DNA of 35,962 bases, taken from NCBI GenBank assembly GCA_002471345.1, contig DKPS01000108.1, positions 14,775 through 50,736 of the forward strand. Reading direction: 5' to 3'. Source of the DNA: Saprospiraceae bacterium UBA7328. Lineage in GTDB: Bacteria; Bacteroidota; Bacteroidia; Chitinophagales; Saprospiraceae. The translations under genes and the position numbers were made by a program. Shown here piece by piece: positions 24,252 through 33,800 of the stretch. The notes under the pieces were generated by a model. The model was not told the DNA's origin and did not search any database. It was given only the letters and a program-made list of their open reading frames with translations. Each line of letters opens with the position of its first letter. The stretch's first letter is position 1.

Positions 24252-26109
24252 TACGATTTGCTAAATAGCCAATTACATTTTTGAATTCTGAAACAAGTAT
24301 GGTTATATCTTTTAACACACTATAATGCAAGGCGTATTCTTTTATACGCAAAAGTTGTTCCTTATTATTCTGAGTTTTTCCATAAGGCCAAAAGCCAGAT
24401 TTTAACTTTGGAAGTTCTGAATGGAATCGTTCATTTAAGTCGGAATAGGAAATTAAGGTCCATTTACCAGAAATAATCTTCCAAATATTTGAAAAGTAAT
24501 AGTTGTTCCTTTTTGTCAAATAAAGGCTAAAAGGAAAAATAAAAACTAGCAAAAAAGACAAAATAACGTCTGAACACCTTTTGAAAAAAATAGCGGATGG
24601 GGTTGTTATATTGTACAAATTTGATCCATCTAGGCTCAGACCAGGCTTTCTTTTGTCAAAACTACTGATTAGAAGTAAATGCTTTTCGTCCCAGAAGAAT
24701 GGTTTCATTTTACCTTCTAGTTGTTTGATTTCTGATATAATTTTATGGAAAGGCTTCACGCCAATTATATACAATTTATTGAAGGCATTTTTACTCTTAG
24801 ATGGTTTGAGACCTGTTTTTGAAAGGGTTTCTAATAAAACTTCATTTTTCGACCCAATGATGATTTTATTATTCCATTTTGAGTGAAAAATATGGATAAC
24901 CAACCATTTGATGATTGGGATTATTAAAAAAGCGAAAATAAATCCTAATAAGATTATTGCTCTTGAACTTCTCAATGAATTGCCCATTAAAGCATAAATG
25001 ATAAGGATGAAAATAAGGCCATTTACTAGCCCTTTGAAGGTGGCATAAGATTTTGCATATCTGTGATAATGGCCATGAATGGATAAACTAGAAATCCAAA
25101 TTAAAGCATAAGCTCCTACAGTTAGCAAAAGAGACTTAGATTCGAAGTGATTAGGGTTTTGATGGAAGTAAATAGCCCAGTATTGTGCTATATAACACAG
25201 TCCTATTGTCAATATGATTCCATCCATCAAAGGCCAGAATAAGATCTGAAGCATTCTCTTTACTAAGTTAAAAAGAGCACTAAAAAGAATACCAATGGTA
25301 AGTAGTAAATTGAAAACTGTACGTCCGGAGGATGAATAGTGTTTATCCACGAACAACTTCATTGATCCAAAAAATGATCGATAATAGTCTAGTGAAGATT
25401 TAGTAGTACTTTCTCCTTTAAAGTGAATTGCAGATGATGTAGGTAGATACACAAGTTTATATCCTCTCTTTTGTATTCGGAAAGAAAGATCAATGTCTTC
25501 TCCATACATAAAGAATTGCTCATCAAAACCATCTAGTTCATTAATAATTTTAGTCTTAGAAAAGAAAAACGCTCCTGTAAGTATATCTACTTCGTGAATT
25601 TCTGTATTTGAGAGATTGCCCAAGTAATAGCCATTAATAAATGCTGATTTTTTAAAAAGTCGATAAATACCAATCTGCTTAAAAAATGAATTGAGTGGAG
25701 TTGGGTTGCCTCTTTTTGATTCAGGGAGATACATACCTTTACCATCTAATAATTTGATTCCTAATGCTCCAATATTTTCAGAAGATTCAAATTGAGTTTT
25801 GCACTTGATAAAAAAGTCTTCAGCAAGAATCATATCAGGATTAAGAAATAGGACATATTCAGCTTTACTGTGAGAAAGACCAATATTACATGCTCTTGAA
25901 AACCCAACATTCTCGTTGGATTCGATAAGAGTGACATTTGGGTGTTTTTTTTTGACAAAACTTACAGAGTCGTCATTTGATTGATTATCCACTACTATGA
26001 TTTGCCTAGAAATCTCAGTAGTTGCTGCATAGACGGACTGAAGGCAAAAATGAAGGAAGGCCTTCACATTATAGTTAACAATAATTATAGCTAACTCATT
26101 TGTAGCCAT
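24241..26109 (-). CDS. GT2 glycosyltransferase fused to membrane and degenerate sugar-phosphate-transferase-like region
   Basis: 622 residues. Residues 5-235 are a GT-A family 2 domain: IIIVNYN, VVDNQSNDDS, nucleotide-sugar site LNPDM (89-93) and GEDIDLSFR (203-211), similar to rhamnosyltransferase-like enzymes. Residues 262-405 hold about five membrane helices. Residues 412-500 resemble the nucleotide-binding-like linker of polyprenol-phosphate hexose-1-phosphate transferases (KIIIGSKNEVL). Residues 508-605 echo their catalytic module: KRCSDVILSFLLVFI, ISGKWTLIS, KSGFWPYGK and YALHYSVLKDITIL. The segment between the first two echoes is much too short, and the catalytic DE-containing loop is missing, so this half is probably inactive. 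It sits 17 bp after recR. A role in surface polysaccharide or lipid glycosylation is likely. Confidence 0.78.
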   Translation of the reverse strand: MATNELAIIIVNYNVKAFLHFCLQSVYAATTEISRQIIVVDNQSNDDSVSFVKKKHPNVTLIESNENVGFSRACNIGLSHSKAEYVLFLNPDMILAEDFFIKCKTQFESSENIGALGIKLLDGKGMYLPESKRGNPTPLNSFFKQIGIYRLFKKSAFINGYYLGNLSNTEIHEVDILTGAFFFSKTKIINELDGFDEQFFMYGEDIDLSFRIQKRGYKLVYLPTSSAIHFKGESTTKSSLDYYRSFFGSMKLFVDKHYSSSGRTVFNLLLTIGILFSALFNLVKRMLQILFWPLMDGIILTIGLCYIAQYWAIYFHQNPNHFESKSLLLTVGAYALIWISSLSIHGHYHRYAKSYATFKGLVNGLIFILIIYALMGNSLRSSRAIILLGFIFAFLIIPIIKWLVIHIFHSKWNNKIIIGSKNEVLLETLSKTGLKPSKSKNAFNKLYIIGVKPFHKIISEIKQLEGKMKPFFWDEKHLLLISSFDKRKPGLSLDGSNLYNITTPSAIFFKRCSDVILSFLLVFIFPFSLYLTKRNNYYFSNIWKIISGKWTLISYSDLNERFHSELPKLKSGFWPYGKTQNNKEQLLRIKEYALHYSVLKDITILVSEFKNVIGYLANRNDH

Positions 26110-26126
26110 AGAGTGATTCTGCAGTT

Positions 26127-26741
26127 TTAGTATTTCTGTACATTATATGGAATTCTTCCTAATAATGATTTACCTAAGGTAAGTCCATCAGCATATTCTA
26201 ATTCGCCACCAAATGAAATGCCTCTAGCAAGTTGACTAACCTTTACTCCTTTTTCATTCAGTTTTTTAGAGAGATAGAATATAGTTGTTTCACCTTCAAT
26301 AGTAGGACTGATCGCCATGATACATTCTTCTACATCATTTTCAAGTCGACTCATTAGCCCCTCTATATTAAGATCATCAGCGCCTATGCCTTCCAGTGGA
26401 GAGATAACACCACCAAGGACATGATATACACCATTAAAATGCCCAGTTTCTTCAATAGCTAATACATCTCTTATACTTTCTACTACACATATTAACCCTT
26501 GATTCCTATGAGGATTAGTGCAAATTCCACAAAGATCATGGTCAGATAAATTGTAGCATTGAGTACAAAATTTAATATCGTCAATCAACCGATCTAATGG
26601 TTCGATAAATTGATTTTTAATATCGTTTTTCTCTTTATTGATTAAATGCAATACAAGTCTTAGTGCAGTTTTTTTACCTATTCCTGGAAGAGATGCAAAA
26701 CTTGCTACTGCATTGTCTAATAATTTGGATGAAATGGACAT
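26127..26741 (-). CDS. recR: Recombination mediator protein RecR
   Basis: 204 residues from the ATG at 26741 (an upstream in-frame TTG at 26756 is less likely). RecR works with RecF and RecO to load RecA on gapped DNA. Domains in order: helix-hairpin-helix (FASLPGIGKKTALRLVLHL), a four-cysteine zinc finger (CTQCYNLSDHDLCGIC), the Toprim domain beginning LICVVESIRDVLAIEETG and the C-terminal Walker B-like segment (TTIFYLSKKL). Length and order are standard. It is the first gene of the unit with the glycosyltransferase and amidohydrolase, and is divergent from the acyltransferase gene. Confidence 0.96.
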   Translation of the reverse strand: MSISSKLLDNAVASFASLPGIGKKTALRLVLHLINKEKNDIKNQFIEPLDRLIDDIKFCTQCYNLSDHDLCGICTNPHRNQGLICVVESIRDVLAIEETGHFNGVYHVLGGVISPLEGIGADDLNIEGLMSRLENDVEECIMAISPTIEGETTIFYLSKKLNEKGVKVSQLARGISFGGELEYADGLTLGKSLLGRIPYNVQKY

Positions 26742-26855
26742 TTGGAGACCTATCAATTAAATATTCTGCTAATATATGCTACGAATGATCAATCATCGGC
26801 AAAAATGCTACATGTCTTTTTAGGCTTGTAGAATGGTGAACTTTTTTATTTGTAG

Positions 26856-26863
26856 TACCTTTG
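26856..26863 (+). promoter_or_regulatory. -7 element upstream of the E2 acyltransferase gene
   Basis: TACCTTTG matches TAnnTTTG exactly and lies 23 bp before the ATG at 26887, so transcription would start around 26870. A TTG at the usual 19-21 bp upstream is not seen, which lowers confidence. Confidence 0.4.
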
Positions 26864-26886
26864 ATTCTTAGCTATAAAAAATTGCA

Positions 26887-28143
26887 ATGGCCGAAGTAAT
26901 TAGAATGCCCAGATTGAGTGATACCATGGAAGAAGGTAACATCATATCGTGGTTAAAAAAAGTAGGAGATAAAGTAGATGTGGGAGACATACTCGCTGAA
27001 GTAGAAACGGATAAAGCCACAATGGATTTAGAAAGTTTTAATGAGGGTGTCTTATTATATATCGGAAAAGAATCTGGTACTGTACCAGTAGATGAAGTTA
27101 TAGCGATCATAGGTGAAAAAGGAGAAGACGTTGATGCTTTGCTAAAAGAGGCAGCAGTTAGTGCTCCCGCAACGACAAATGGGGTAGCAAAAACTGAAGA
27201 AGTAGAAACTATTGCGGCTGCTCCTACTACAGCTCCTCAAAATGTTCCTCAGCCTGTACCTGCAAGCAGTTCATCTGATCAAAGAATAAAAGCCTCTCCT
27301 TTGGCTAAAAAAATGGCCGCGGATCTTTCTATTCCTTTGGCATCTTTAAAGGGATCTGGAGAAGGTGGAAGAATAATAAAGAATGATGTCTTAGAAGCTA
27401 AATCTAGTGGAGGCGCTTCGACAGTGCCTGTTACAGCACCGGTTGTCAGTTCCTATGATGATGTTCAATATGGAAATATTGAGCTTTCTCAAATGAGAAA
27501 GACAATTGCAAAAAGATTAAGTGAAAGTAAATTTACTGCACCTCACTTTTATCTTACTGTAGAGGTGGACATGGCCAATAGCATGAAAATGCGAAAGGCA
27601 GCTAATGATAAGAATGGTTTTAAAATATCATTTAATGATATTATTGTCAAAGCTTGTGCAATTGCGCTCAAAAAGCATCCTAAAGTAAATGCATCATGGC
27701 ATGATACCTACATCACTATTCATGAGGAAGTAAATATAGGAGTAGCTGTAGCAATAGAAGACGGACTCATTGTCCCGGTATTAAAAAATGCCGACTGGAA
27801 ACCTATGTCTGCAATCTCTACAGAAGTCAAAGATTTAGCTGGGAGGGCCAAAATTCGTAAATTGAGTATGGACGAAATGCAAGGAAATACATTTACTATT
27901 TCTAACCTTGGCATGTTTGGAATTGATGAGTTTACAGCTATAATTAATCCTCCATCTTCATGTATTCTTGCTGTGAGCAGTATTGTGCAAAAACCTGTTG
28001 TTAAAAATGGTGAATTAGCTGTAGGAAACATTATGAAGCTTACGCTTTCATGTGATCACAGAGTGGTAGATGGTGCCTCAGGGGCAACATTCTTAAATAC
28101 AGTTAAAGCACATCTTGAGAATCCTCTTCAGATGTTGATCTGA
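26887..28143 (+). CDS. pdhC: Dihydrolipoamide acyltransferase, pyruvate dehydrogenase E2 type
   Basis: 418 residues forming the E2 core of a 2-oxoacid dehydrogenase complex. One N-terminal lipoyl domain (residues 2-77) carries Lys43 in ETDKATMDLES. An Ala/Pro/Thr linker follows, then the peripheral subunit-binding domain (KASPLAKKMAADLSIPLASL, about 136-170). The catalytic domain (190-418) ends in Asp390-His391-Arg-Val-Val-Asp395-Gly. The pattern fits the acetyltransferase of pyruvate dehydrogenase better than the 2-oxoglutarate or branched-chain enzymes, but E1 and E3 genes are not next to it, so the substrate is inferred. It is convergent with fabI, tying acetyl-CoA production to fatty acid synthesis in location only. 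Confidence 0.9.
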   Translation: MAEVIRMPRLSDTMEEGNIISWLKKVGDKVDVGDILAEVETDKATMDLESFNEGVLLYIGKESGTVPVDEVIAIIGEKGEDVDALLKEAAVSAPATTNGVAKTEEVETIAAAPTTAPQNVPQPVPASSSSDQRIKASPLAKKMAADLSIPLASLKGSGEGGRIIKNDVLEAKSSGGASTVPVTAPVVSSYDDVQYGNIELSQMRKTIAKRLSESKFTAPHFYLTVEVDMANSMKMRKAANDKNGFKISFNDIIVKACAIALKKHPKVNASWHDTYITIHEEVNIGVAVAIEDGLIVPVLKNADWKPMSAISTEVKDLAGRAKIRKLSMDEMQGNTFTISNLGMFGIDEFTAIINPPSSCILAVSSIVQKPVVKNGELAVGNIMKLTLSCDHRVVDGASGATFLNTVKAHLENPLQMLI

Positions 28144-28170
28144 GGTGATTTGAGATCTATTTATTGGAAA

Positions 28171-28191
28171 AGAGCATAATTAATTAGCTCT
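28171..28191. terminator. Possible hairpin between the convergent E2 and fabI genes
   Basis: AGAGC and GCTCT pair, extended by TAATT/AATTA with one bulged A, in the 57-bp gap between the two stop codons. There is no T-run, so it is at best a weak terminator. Confidence 0.25.
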
Positions 28192-28200
28192 GACTAATCA

Positions 28201-29004
28201 CTATACCTTAAGAGCTTCAGGATTAACACCCATCATGCTATATCCTCCATCATGATACAAATTCTGCATGGTAATCATTTTACTGAGATCAGAAAACATG
28301 AAAACGCAGTAATCCGCACATTGGTCCGCATCTGCATTTCCCAATGGCGAAGTTTGATCTGCAAAATCTACAAAAGTGCCAAACCCTTTGATACCTTCTC
28401 CGGCAGTTGTTTTTGTAGGAGATTGTGAGACCGTATTTACTCTCACTTTATTTTTAATACCAAAGTGATATCCGAAACTTCTAGCATAAGATTCTAAAAG
28501 TGCTTTAGATTCAGCCATTTCTCCATAAAATGAAAATGTACGTTGTGCTGCGATATAAGTCAAACCTAATATTGAGCCCCAGTCTGATACAGCATCTTTT
28601 TTATAAGCCACTTGCATTACTTTATGAAATGAAATGGCAGATATGTCAAATGTCTTTTGCATCCATTGATGATTAGACTCAGTGTAGCTTTTACCTTTTC
28701 TTACATTTATGGACATACCTATTGAGTGGAGAATAAAATCAATCTTTCCACCCAGGACTTCCATTGACTTATCAATGAGGTTCTCTAAGTCTTCCATGTT
28801 TGTGGCATCTGCTGGAATAATTTCCGCCCCATGTTTTTCTCCCAATTCCTTTAACTGACCAAAGCGAAGGGCTGCAGGAGTATTAGTAAGAGTGATTTTA
28901 GCACCTTCCTCTATACATCTCTCTGCTACTTTCCATGCTATAGATTTTTCATCCAAAGCTCCAAAAATGATTCCTCTCTTTCCTTCTAATAGATTATTGC
29001 CCAT
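28201..29004 (-). CDS. fabI: Enoyl-ACP reductase FabI
   Basis: 267-residue short-chain dehydrogenase catalysing the last reduction in each fatty acid elongation round, with NADH. The N-terminal KRGIIFGALDEKSIAW is the FabI form of the cofactor motif, and HSIGMS (residues 93-98) is typical. Catalytic residues fit Tyr150 (GLTYIAAQR), Tyr160 and Lys167 (FYGEMAESK), with the same spacing as Tyr146, Tyr156 and Lys163 of the Escherichia coli enzyme. The enzyme is the target of triclosan and isoniazid-type inhibitors in other bacteria. It is transcribed alone, divergent from rnpB. Confidence 0.95.
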   Translation of the reverse strand: MGNNLLEGKRGIIFGALDEKSIAWKVAERCIEEGAKITLTNTPAALRFGQLKELGEKHGAEIIPADATNMEDLENLIDKSMEVLGGKIDFILHSIGMSINVRKGKSYTESNHQWMQKTFDISAISFHKVMQVAYKKDAVSDWGSILGLTYIAAQRTFSFYGEMAESKALLESYARSFGYHFGIKNKVRVNTVSQSPTKTTAGEGIKGFGTFVDFADQTSPLGNADADQCADYCVFMFSDLSKMITMQNLYHDGGYSMMGVNPEALKV

Positions 29005-29120
29005 GATTGATCAAGTTTTTTAATTAAAGGACAAAGATGGTTAATGATAATTATATAGAGAAGGATTTTGTTGTAAATAGATTTTTGATGTACTCGAACA
29101 TGATCTGAAGATTATTAATC

Positions 29121-29128
29121 TATTTTTG
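29121..29128 (+). promoter_or_regulatory. -7 element of rnpB
   Basis: TATTTTTG fits TAnnTTTG exactly, and its end lies 3 bp before the first base of the RNase P helix P1 (29132). This spacing independently supports the RNA's 5' end. No TTG -33 element is seen at the usual distance. Confidence 0.55.
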
Positions 29129-29130
29129 TA

Positions 29131-29510
29131 TTGTGCCTGAGTCATCGCTCATGCTAAGCATGAGAGGAAAGTCCGGACAACGTAGAACACCATACCAGCT
29201 AACAGCTGGGGATTCGATTTATCGGAATACAGATAGTGTCACAGAAAACTAGACTTCCCTGATTGATCAGGGTAAAGGTGAAAATGTGTGGTAAGAGCGC
29301 ACATATTCATACAGTAATGTATGAGTAGGATAAACCTTATGGGTTGCAATGTCATGTATACCACATCTCTTGTTTCGGCAGGATAAAGTTGTTCGCTTTA
29401 AATCCACATTAGCGGATTGATGTGGGGGGTAGACAGCTTAGATAAATGATGACATCCTGACGGTGTATTTTACATATCAGGAAACAGAATCCGGCTTATG
29501 ATGGCACATT
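29131..29510 (+). ncRNA. rnpB: RNase P RNA (rnpB)
   Basis: Catalytic RNA of RNase P, which matures tRNA 5' ends. The highly conserved GAGGAAAGTCCGGAC core segment lies at 29162-29176 and its 3' partner, ACAGAATCCGGCTTA, at 29484-29498. The terminal helix closes the molecule: TGTGCC (29132-29137) pairs with GGCACA (29503-29508). Length, about 380 nt, and arrangement fit a type A bacterial RNA. Ends are set by the terminal helix and by the -7 element just upstream; they may be off by a few bases. Confidence 0.93.
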
Positions 29511-29518
29511 TTAATATA

Positions 29519-29546
29519 TGAAGGCATGGTGAAAGTCATGCCTTCA
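29519..29546 (+). terminator. 10-bp hairpin just after rnpB
   Basis: TGAAGGCATG (29519-29528) pairs perfectly with CATGCCTTCA (29537-29546) across 8 nt, 9 nt beyond the end of rnpB. There is no T-run after it, so it may act as a 3' processing or stabilising stem rather than as an intrinsic terminator. Confidence 0.5.
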
Positions 29547-29556
29547 CCTTCATAAA

Positions 29557-29592
29557 AAAGAGGAGATAAAATCTCAATCCTATCTCCTCTTT
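29557..29592. terminator. Shared terminator between rnpB and porV
   Basis: AAAGAGGAGATA (29557-29568) and TATCTCCTCTTT (29581-29592) form a perfect 12-bp stem with a 12-nt loop. On the minus strand the stem is followed by a T-rich tail (TTTTTTATG), so it is a good intrinsic terminator for porV, whose stop is 23 bp before the stem. On the plus strand the tail is weaker (TTTCAATATTT) but may still help end rnpB transcription. Confidence 0.8.
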
Positions 29593-29615
29593 CAATATTT
29601 AATAATATCAGAACC

Positions 29616-30842
29616 CTAATTGTTTCCAGTACTATTTGCCTCTCCAACATTGAACCTAAAGGTGAATCTTAAGGTGTTGTCTAATGGACTTCTCTGAGTA
29701 TTAGTCGGGGCCAAATAAGAAATATCAAGGCCAAAAACATTGTATTTTATTCCTACTCCTAAAGTCAAGTATTGTCTATCGCCTTTTAGCGGATGTTCAT
29801 AATAGTATCCCGCTCTTACAGCAAATTGATTAGCATACCAATATTCAAATCCTAGAGATGTAGAAAATTCTTGTAATTCTTCTGATAAACCTCCTGGAGC
29901 ATCACTAAAAGATCCAAATACACCTGCAAAAGTGCTTTTTTCTCTGTAGTCAGGTGTTCCATTATTATCATCATCATAGCCAGGAGCTCCAAAAGGAATT
30001 GGAGTAGGGACTAAAAGCTTCTTTACATCGAAAGCTATGGTGAATGTATTAAAGTCATCGAATTCCATCCTATAAGCTGCGCCTAATGAGAGATTAGCTG
30101 GTAGAAATTCTCTTGTGCTGCTACTGGTATATGAAATCTTTGATCCTAAATTGGTTAATGAAAGTGCAGCAGAAAGATTTCCTCCATCGAAGCCAAAATG
30201 CTCATTTGAAGTATAGGTGAAAGAAATATCCGCAGCAAAAGCATTTCCAGGTGTGATAGGTACACCATTTACCTGCTGTCCAGAAGCCAGATTGGAACTA
30301 ATAAATTTACCAGCAATTCCCGCGGATAAATTTTCAGATAATTTTCTGGCATATCCTAAAGTGATTTCTAACTCTCTTGGTTTTCCTGTACCAGTAGGGG
30401 CACCATTGATATCAGTAAAGTTGATATCTCCTAAAGAAAAGAATCTCAAAGCTCCGGCAAAGGTTGATATATCATCAATCTTTTTATACCCGCCTAAATA
30501 GGCCATGTATACATCTGATAATCCTAAATTTCTCAACCATGGAGTATAGGTTACGGCTAGTTCTGTTTCTTGATTGACAAAAGCCAGTTTTGAAGTGTTA
30601 AAATGTAATGAACTAGCATCTGGAGTTATAGCTACACCAGCATCACCCATAGCTCCAGTACGGGCATCAGGGACAATGGTTAAAAATGGTGTAGCAGATA
30701 AAAGCGTATTTGGTATACAAGCTCCATTTGCATCTACTACGCATTCTTTGCTTGGATCCCAAAAGGCTCCTTGAGCCGTAATATTATTTATAGAAAAGAG
30801 TAATGTGAATAAAATTAGAGTAGTAATTCTTACTATCGGCAT
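29616..30842 (-). CDS. porV: Type IX secretion outer-membrane protein PorV
   Basis: About 408 residues, a FadL-like beta-barrel that shuttles type IX secretion cargo to the attachment complex with PorU. After a signal peptide (MPIVRITTLILFTLLFSINN, cut near TAQG) comes the family opening PFLTIVPDARTGAMGDAGVAITPDAS, then LHFNTSKLAFV and FRFNVGE at the barrel's end. I chose the ATG at 30842 because the signal peptide starts there; a GTG at 30866 is in frame but adds a polar extension. It lies downstream of porU in the same direction, with about 47 bp between the two from this start, so both form an operon. Confidence 0.9.
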   Translation of the reverse strand: MPIVRITTLILFTLLFSINNITAQGAFWDPSKECVVDANGACIPNTLLSATPFLTIVPDARTGAMGDAGVAITPDASSLHFNTSKLAFVNQETELAVTYTPWLRNLGLSDVYMAYLGGYKKIDDISTFAGALRFFSLGDINFTDINGAPTGTGKPRELEITLGYARKLSENLSAGIAGKFISSNLASGQQVNGVPITPGNAFAADISFTYTSNEHFGFDGGNLSAALSLTNLGSKISYTSSSTREFLPANLSLGAAYRMEFDDFNTFTIAFDVKKLLVPTPIPFGAPGYDDDNNGTPDYREKSTFAGVFGSFSDAPGGLSEELQEFSTSLGFEYWYANQFAVRAGYYYEHPLKGDRQYLTLGVGIKYNVFGLDISYLAPTNTQRSPLDNTLRFTFRFNVGEANSTGNN

Positions 30843-30889
30843 CGCGCATCTATTAATTTGATTCACTTAGAACATACTAAACGTTATGT

Positions 30890-33800
30890 TTATTTTAACA
30901 TAATGATTTTTTTAAGCCCACTTTTTAGGGATTTTTCACCGTTTTGTGAAGTAAGTTGAACTTCATACATATATATGCCACCTGAAACTGGTCCTGAGGT
31001 ACGTTCTCCATCCCACGTGATATTAGAAATTTGACCATCATTTGTTATATTATTCCTGACTAAAGAATATACTAATTGCCCATGTAATGAGTAGATTCTT
31101 AGGTCAACATCTACGGTTTCACCTAGTTCATTTTCAATATTAAAGTTTACCTCTTCTTTAAAAGGATTGGGATAAGCAAAAACTGATTGTAGAAAGCCTT
31201 CAAAGTTCTCTACTACCTCAAAATCAATCGTGTTACTCCCGGCATTGTTTAGTACATCAAAAGCCCTGATTGTTAAAGTGTGAACTCCAGGGACGAGATT
31301 ATCCAATCTAAAATTCAAATTGCCAGATGTGAAATCATCAGTTTCACTCGTATATCTTTGATTGAGGACTTGTATGGAGCGAGTGTCATTGTCAAGAAAA
31401 CTTACAATCTCATGACCGATGCTGACATTACTTACATTTATACCTGATTCATCGAAAAATTCTGCAAATACGATTGGATTACTTAGTGATATTTGATCAC
31501 CTGAAGTAAATTCTTTAGAGTTTAAAAAAATATCAATTATTGGACCTTCATTATCAATCACACCATTGTTTGATGTACCACCTATAACGAAATCTTCAAA
31601 GTAACCTGCAGCATCTGTACCTTTATCACTCACTGCATAATAACTGAGCCTTCCTAGACCATATTCATAATTGATGTCAAGAGGAAGAATAAATTCAAAA
31701 TCCATTACTCCATTTTGGACAGTTACCTTTCCGCTGTAAAGAATATTTTTTTGAAGTTTAAATGATTTCTCAAAACTGCTTGGATCATTCCTTAGGGTTT
31801 TCACATCAGATGCTTTATCAAAAAGAGTAATTTCAGCAATTCCATTGAATGATTGATCTACTGTTCTATCTGAGTTTAAAACCTGTGTTTGTCCTTTTAT
31901 TCGTTGCAATGCACCGATGGTATCTCTAATTTCATTTACTTCATTACCATTGAATATTGTTGTTACCATTTTTTGTCTCGGTATGGCCAACTTCATTGAT
32001 GGGTCTCCGATAAGGAAGAATTTTCGAGCATTGACAACATCATTGATACGTGTGTTTTTAGCGCTTTGCATGACCTCTCCTATAGTCATGTATTCTCCAT
32101 CTACTTTGGTGAAAATAGTGTCAAACACCGCAGAAGTCAATCTGAAATTTTGACTGGCATAAACCGATCTGACTGTAGTAAAAAGAGCAATTGCCCCTCC
32201 AGTAGGATTATGAATCACAGCCTCTCCTGCTGTAGTCAAACTTGGATCATCAAACCCAGTAAAAGAACATGTGGCTGTAATGACAAGAGGAAGTCTTTCT
32301 AGATTTGACCAAGAGGTGATGTCATCTAGATTTAATACTCTTTCTTGTGACCATCCTTTAGGGCCACCATGGCCTAAATAGTTGACAACTAATAAGCCAG
32401 CTTCTATATCAGAGTTAAGCTGCTCATTGGCAGCAGGATATCTGTTTCCTCCTGGAGTTGATTCTTGTTGGAATGCATCCCAATAAATTTTCTTTTGGTT
32501 GAAAAGTGGATGATTCTGAGAAACTTTTGAAGCAATGACATCAGCATCATTAAGATGTAAATTGCTATCTTCATCATCCGCCAGGAATGCTATTCTCGAC
32601 CTCCATTCACCAAAAGAATTTTTGTTGAGATCATATGCAATAATCTTGTTTACAAAATTTTCGGCCTCTTCAACAGTACGAGCAGGTAAGCGGCCTACTG
32701 CAATATCTAAATCACCTCTCAATTCTTCTCCTTCTTCATAATCAAGCTGCGCGAAGTAATCATCACTAGGGAATGCCTCCAATGGGTCCAAAGATTCATG
32801 AGTTTCATAAGTAGGTACAAAGCTTTCCGATGGAATGGTTTGATCTATTCCTCTGAAATCATAGGAACCATCTCCAAGCAAGAGTAAGTATCTAAAATTT
32901 TCACTTCGGTCTCTTACCATTTTCGCAAAATCCCGAATAGAACTGGCATCCTGCCTTCCAGATGAAAATTCATTGTATATATGTTCCACATCTACGATTT
33001 CTACATTTAAATTTGAATAATCTCTTCGATGTTCGGCTAACCGCTGTGCGGACTTTTTCCAGTTTTTATGATAAACTATGATTAAATCAGCATCTACAAT
33101 TCCATGTAAATTTTGGTTTTCAATTGCAACGGCAGATGAGTTTGGAACATTAATTTGATTAGGATCGAAAACAAGAAAAGATTTCAATTCAGAACCTGTA
33201 GCATAAGCCCAATTGTTCTCAGAAAGAGCAATTGAAGTAGGTGCTTCGGGATTGGTAATATCCCAGACAAGTGTAGCATCTGTGGCACCTCTTTGGATTT
33301 CAAAACCGAAAGAAGAGTAATTCTGACTCAAAGGATCTCTGACAATAATAGGATTATCTTTTAATGCTAATGTTCTTCTAAATTTTAGCTCAATAAAATC
33401 GATCCATCCCTTAGATTCACTGGCTACTGGAGGATAGTGAATAGATATTTCAGGACGATCATTAGGAAGAATAATGTTTTCATTAACAATGGCTTTCCTT
33501 CCATGTATGGCCTCTACATCACCCGTTCTCACACTTCCTATGTTTTTAGTGATTATTTCATTCCCAATTGTTAATTCATAAATGGTAGGAACAGAACTTC
33601 TGCTTATAAACTCAGATCTGACTTGAATCGGTTTGTCGAGAAGTATATCACTCAAATCAAAAAGAATGGAGTAATCCTTATTTCTTAGATTAGAAAATTC
33701 ATCGCCGTACCATTCTTGTCCTGATCCATGAGTAGTGGGGAAAATACCTAAAGGGTTTGCTTTGTCCTCTTCAAACCTTTGGATTTCCTGATACGAGGAG

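Noticed and set aside
24581..24886. 101-residue plus-strand frame opposite the glycosyltransferase
   Set aside because: It lacks any family pattern and lies fully inside a recognised gene on the other strand.
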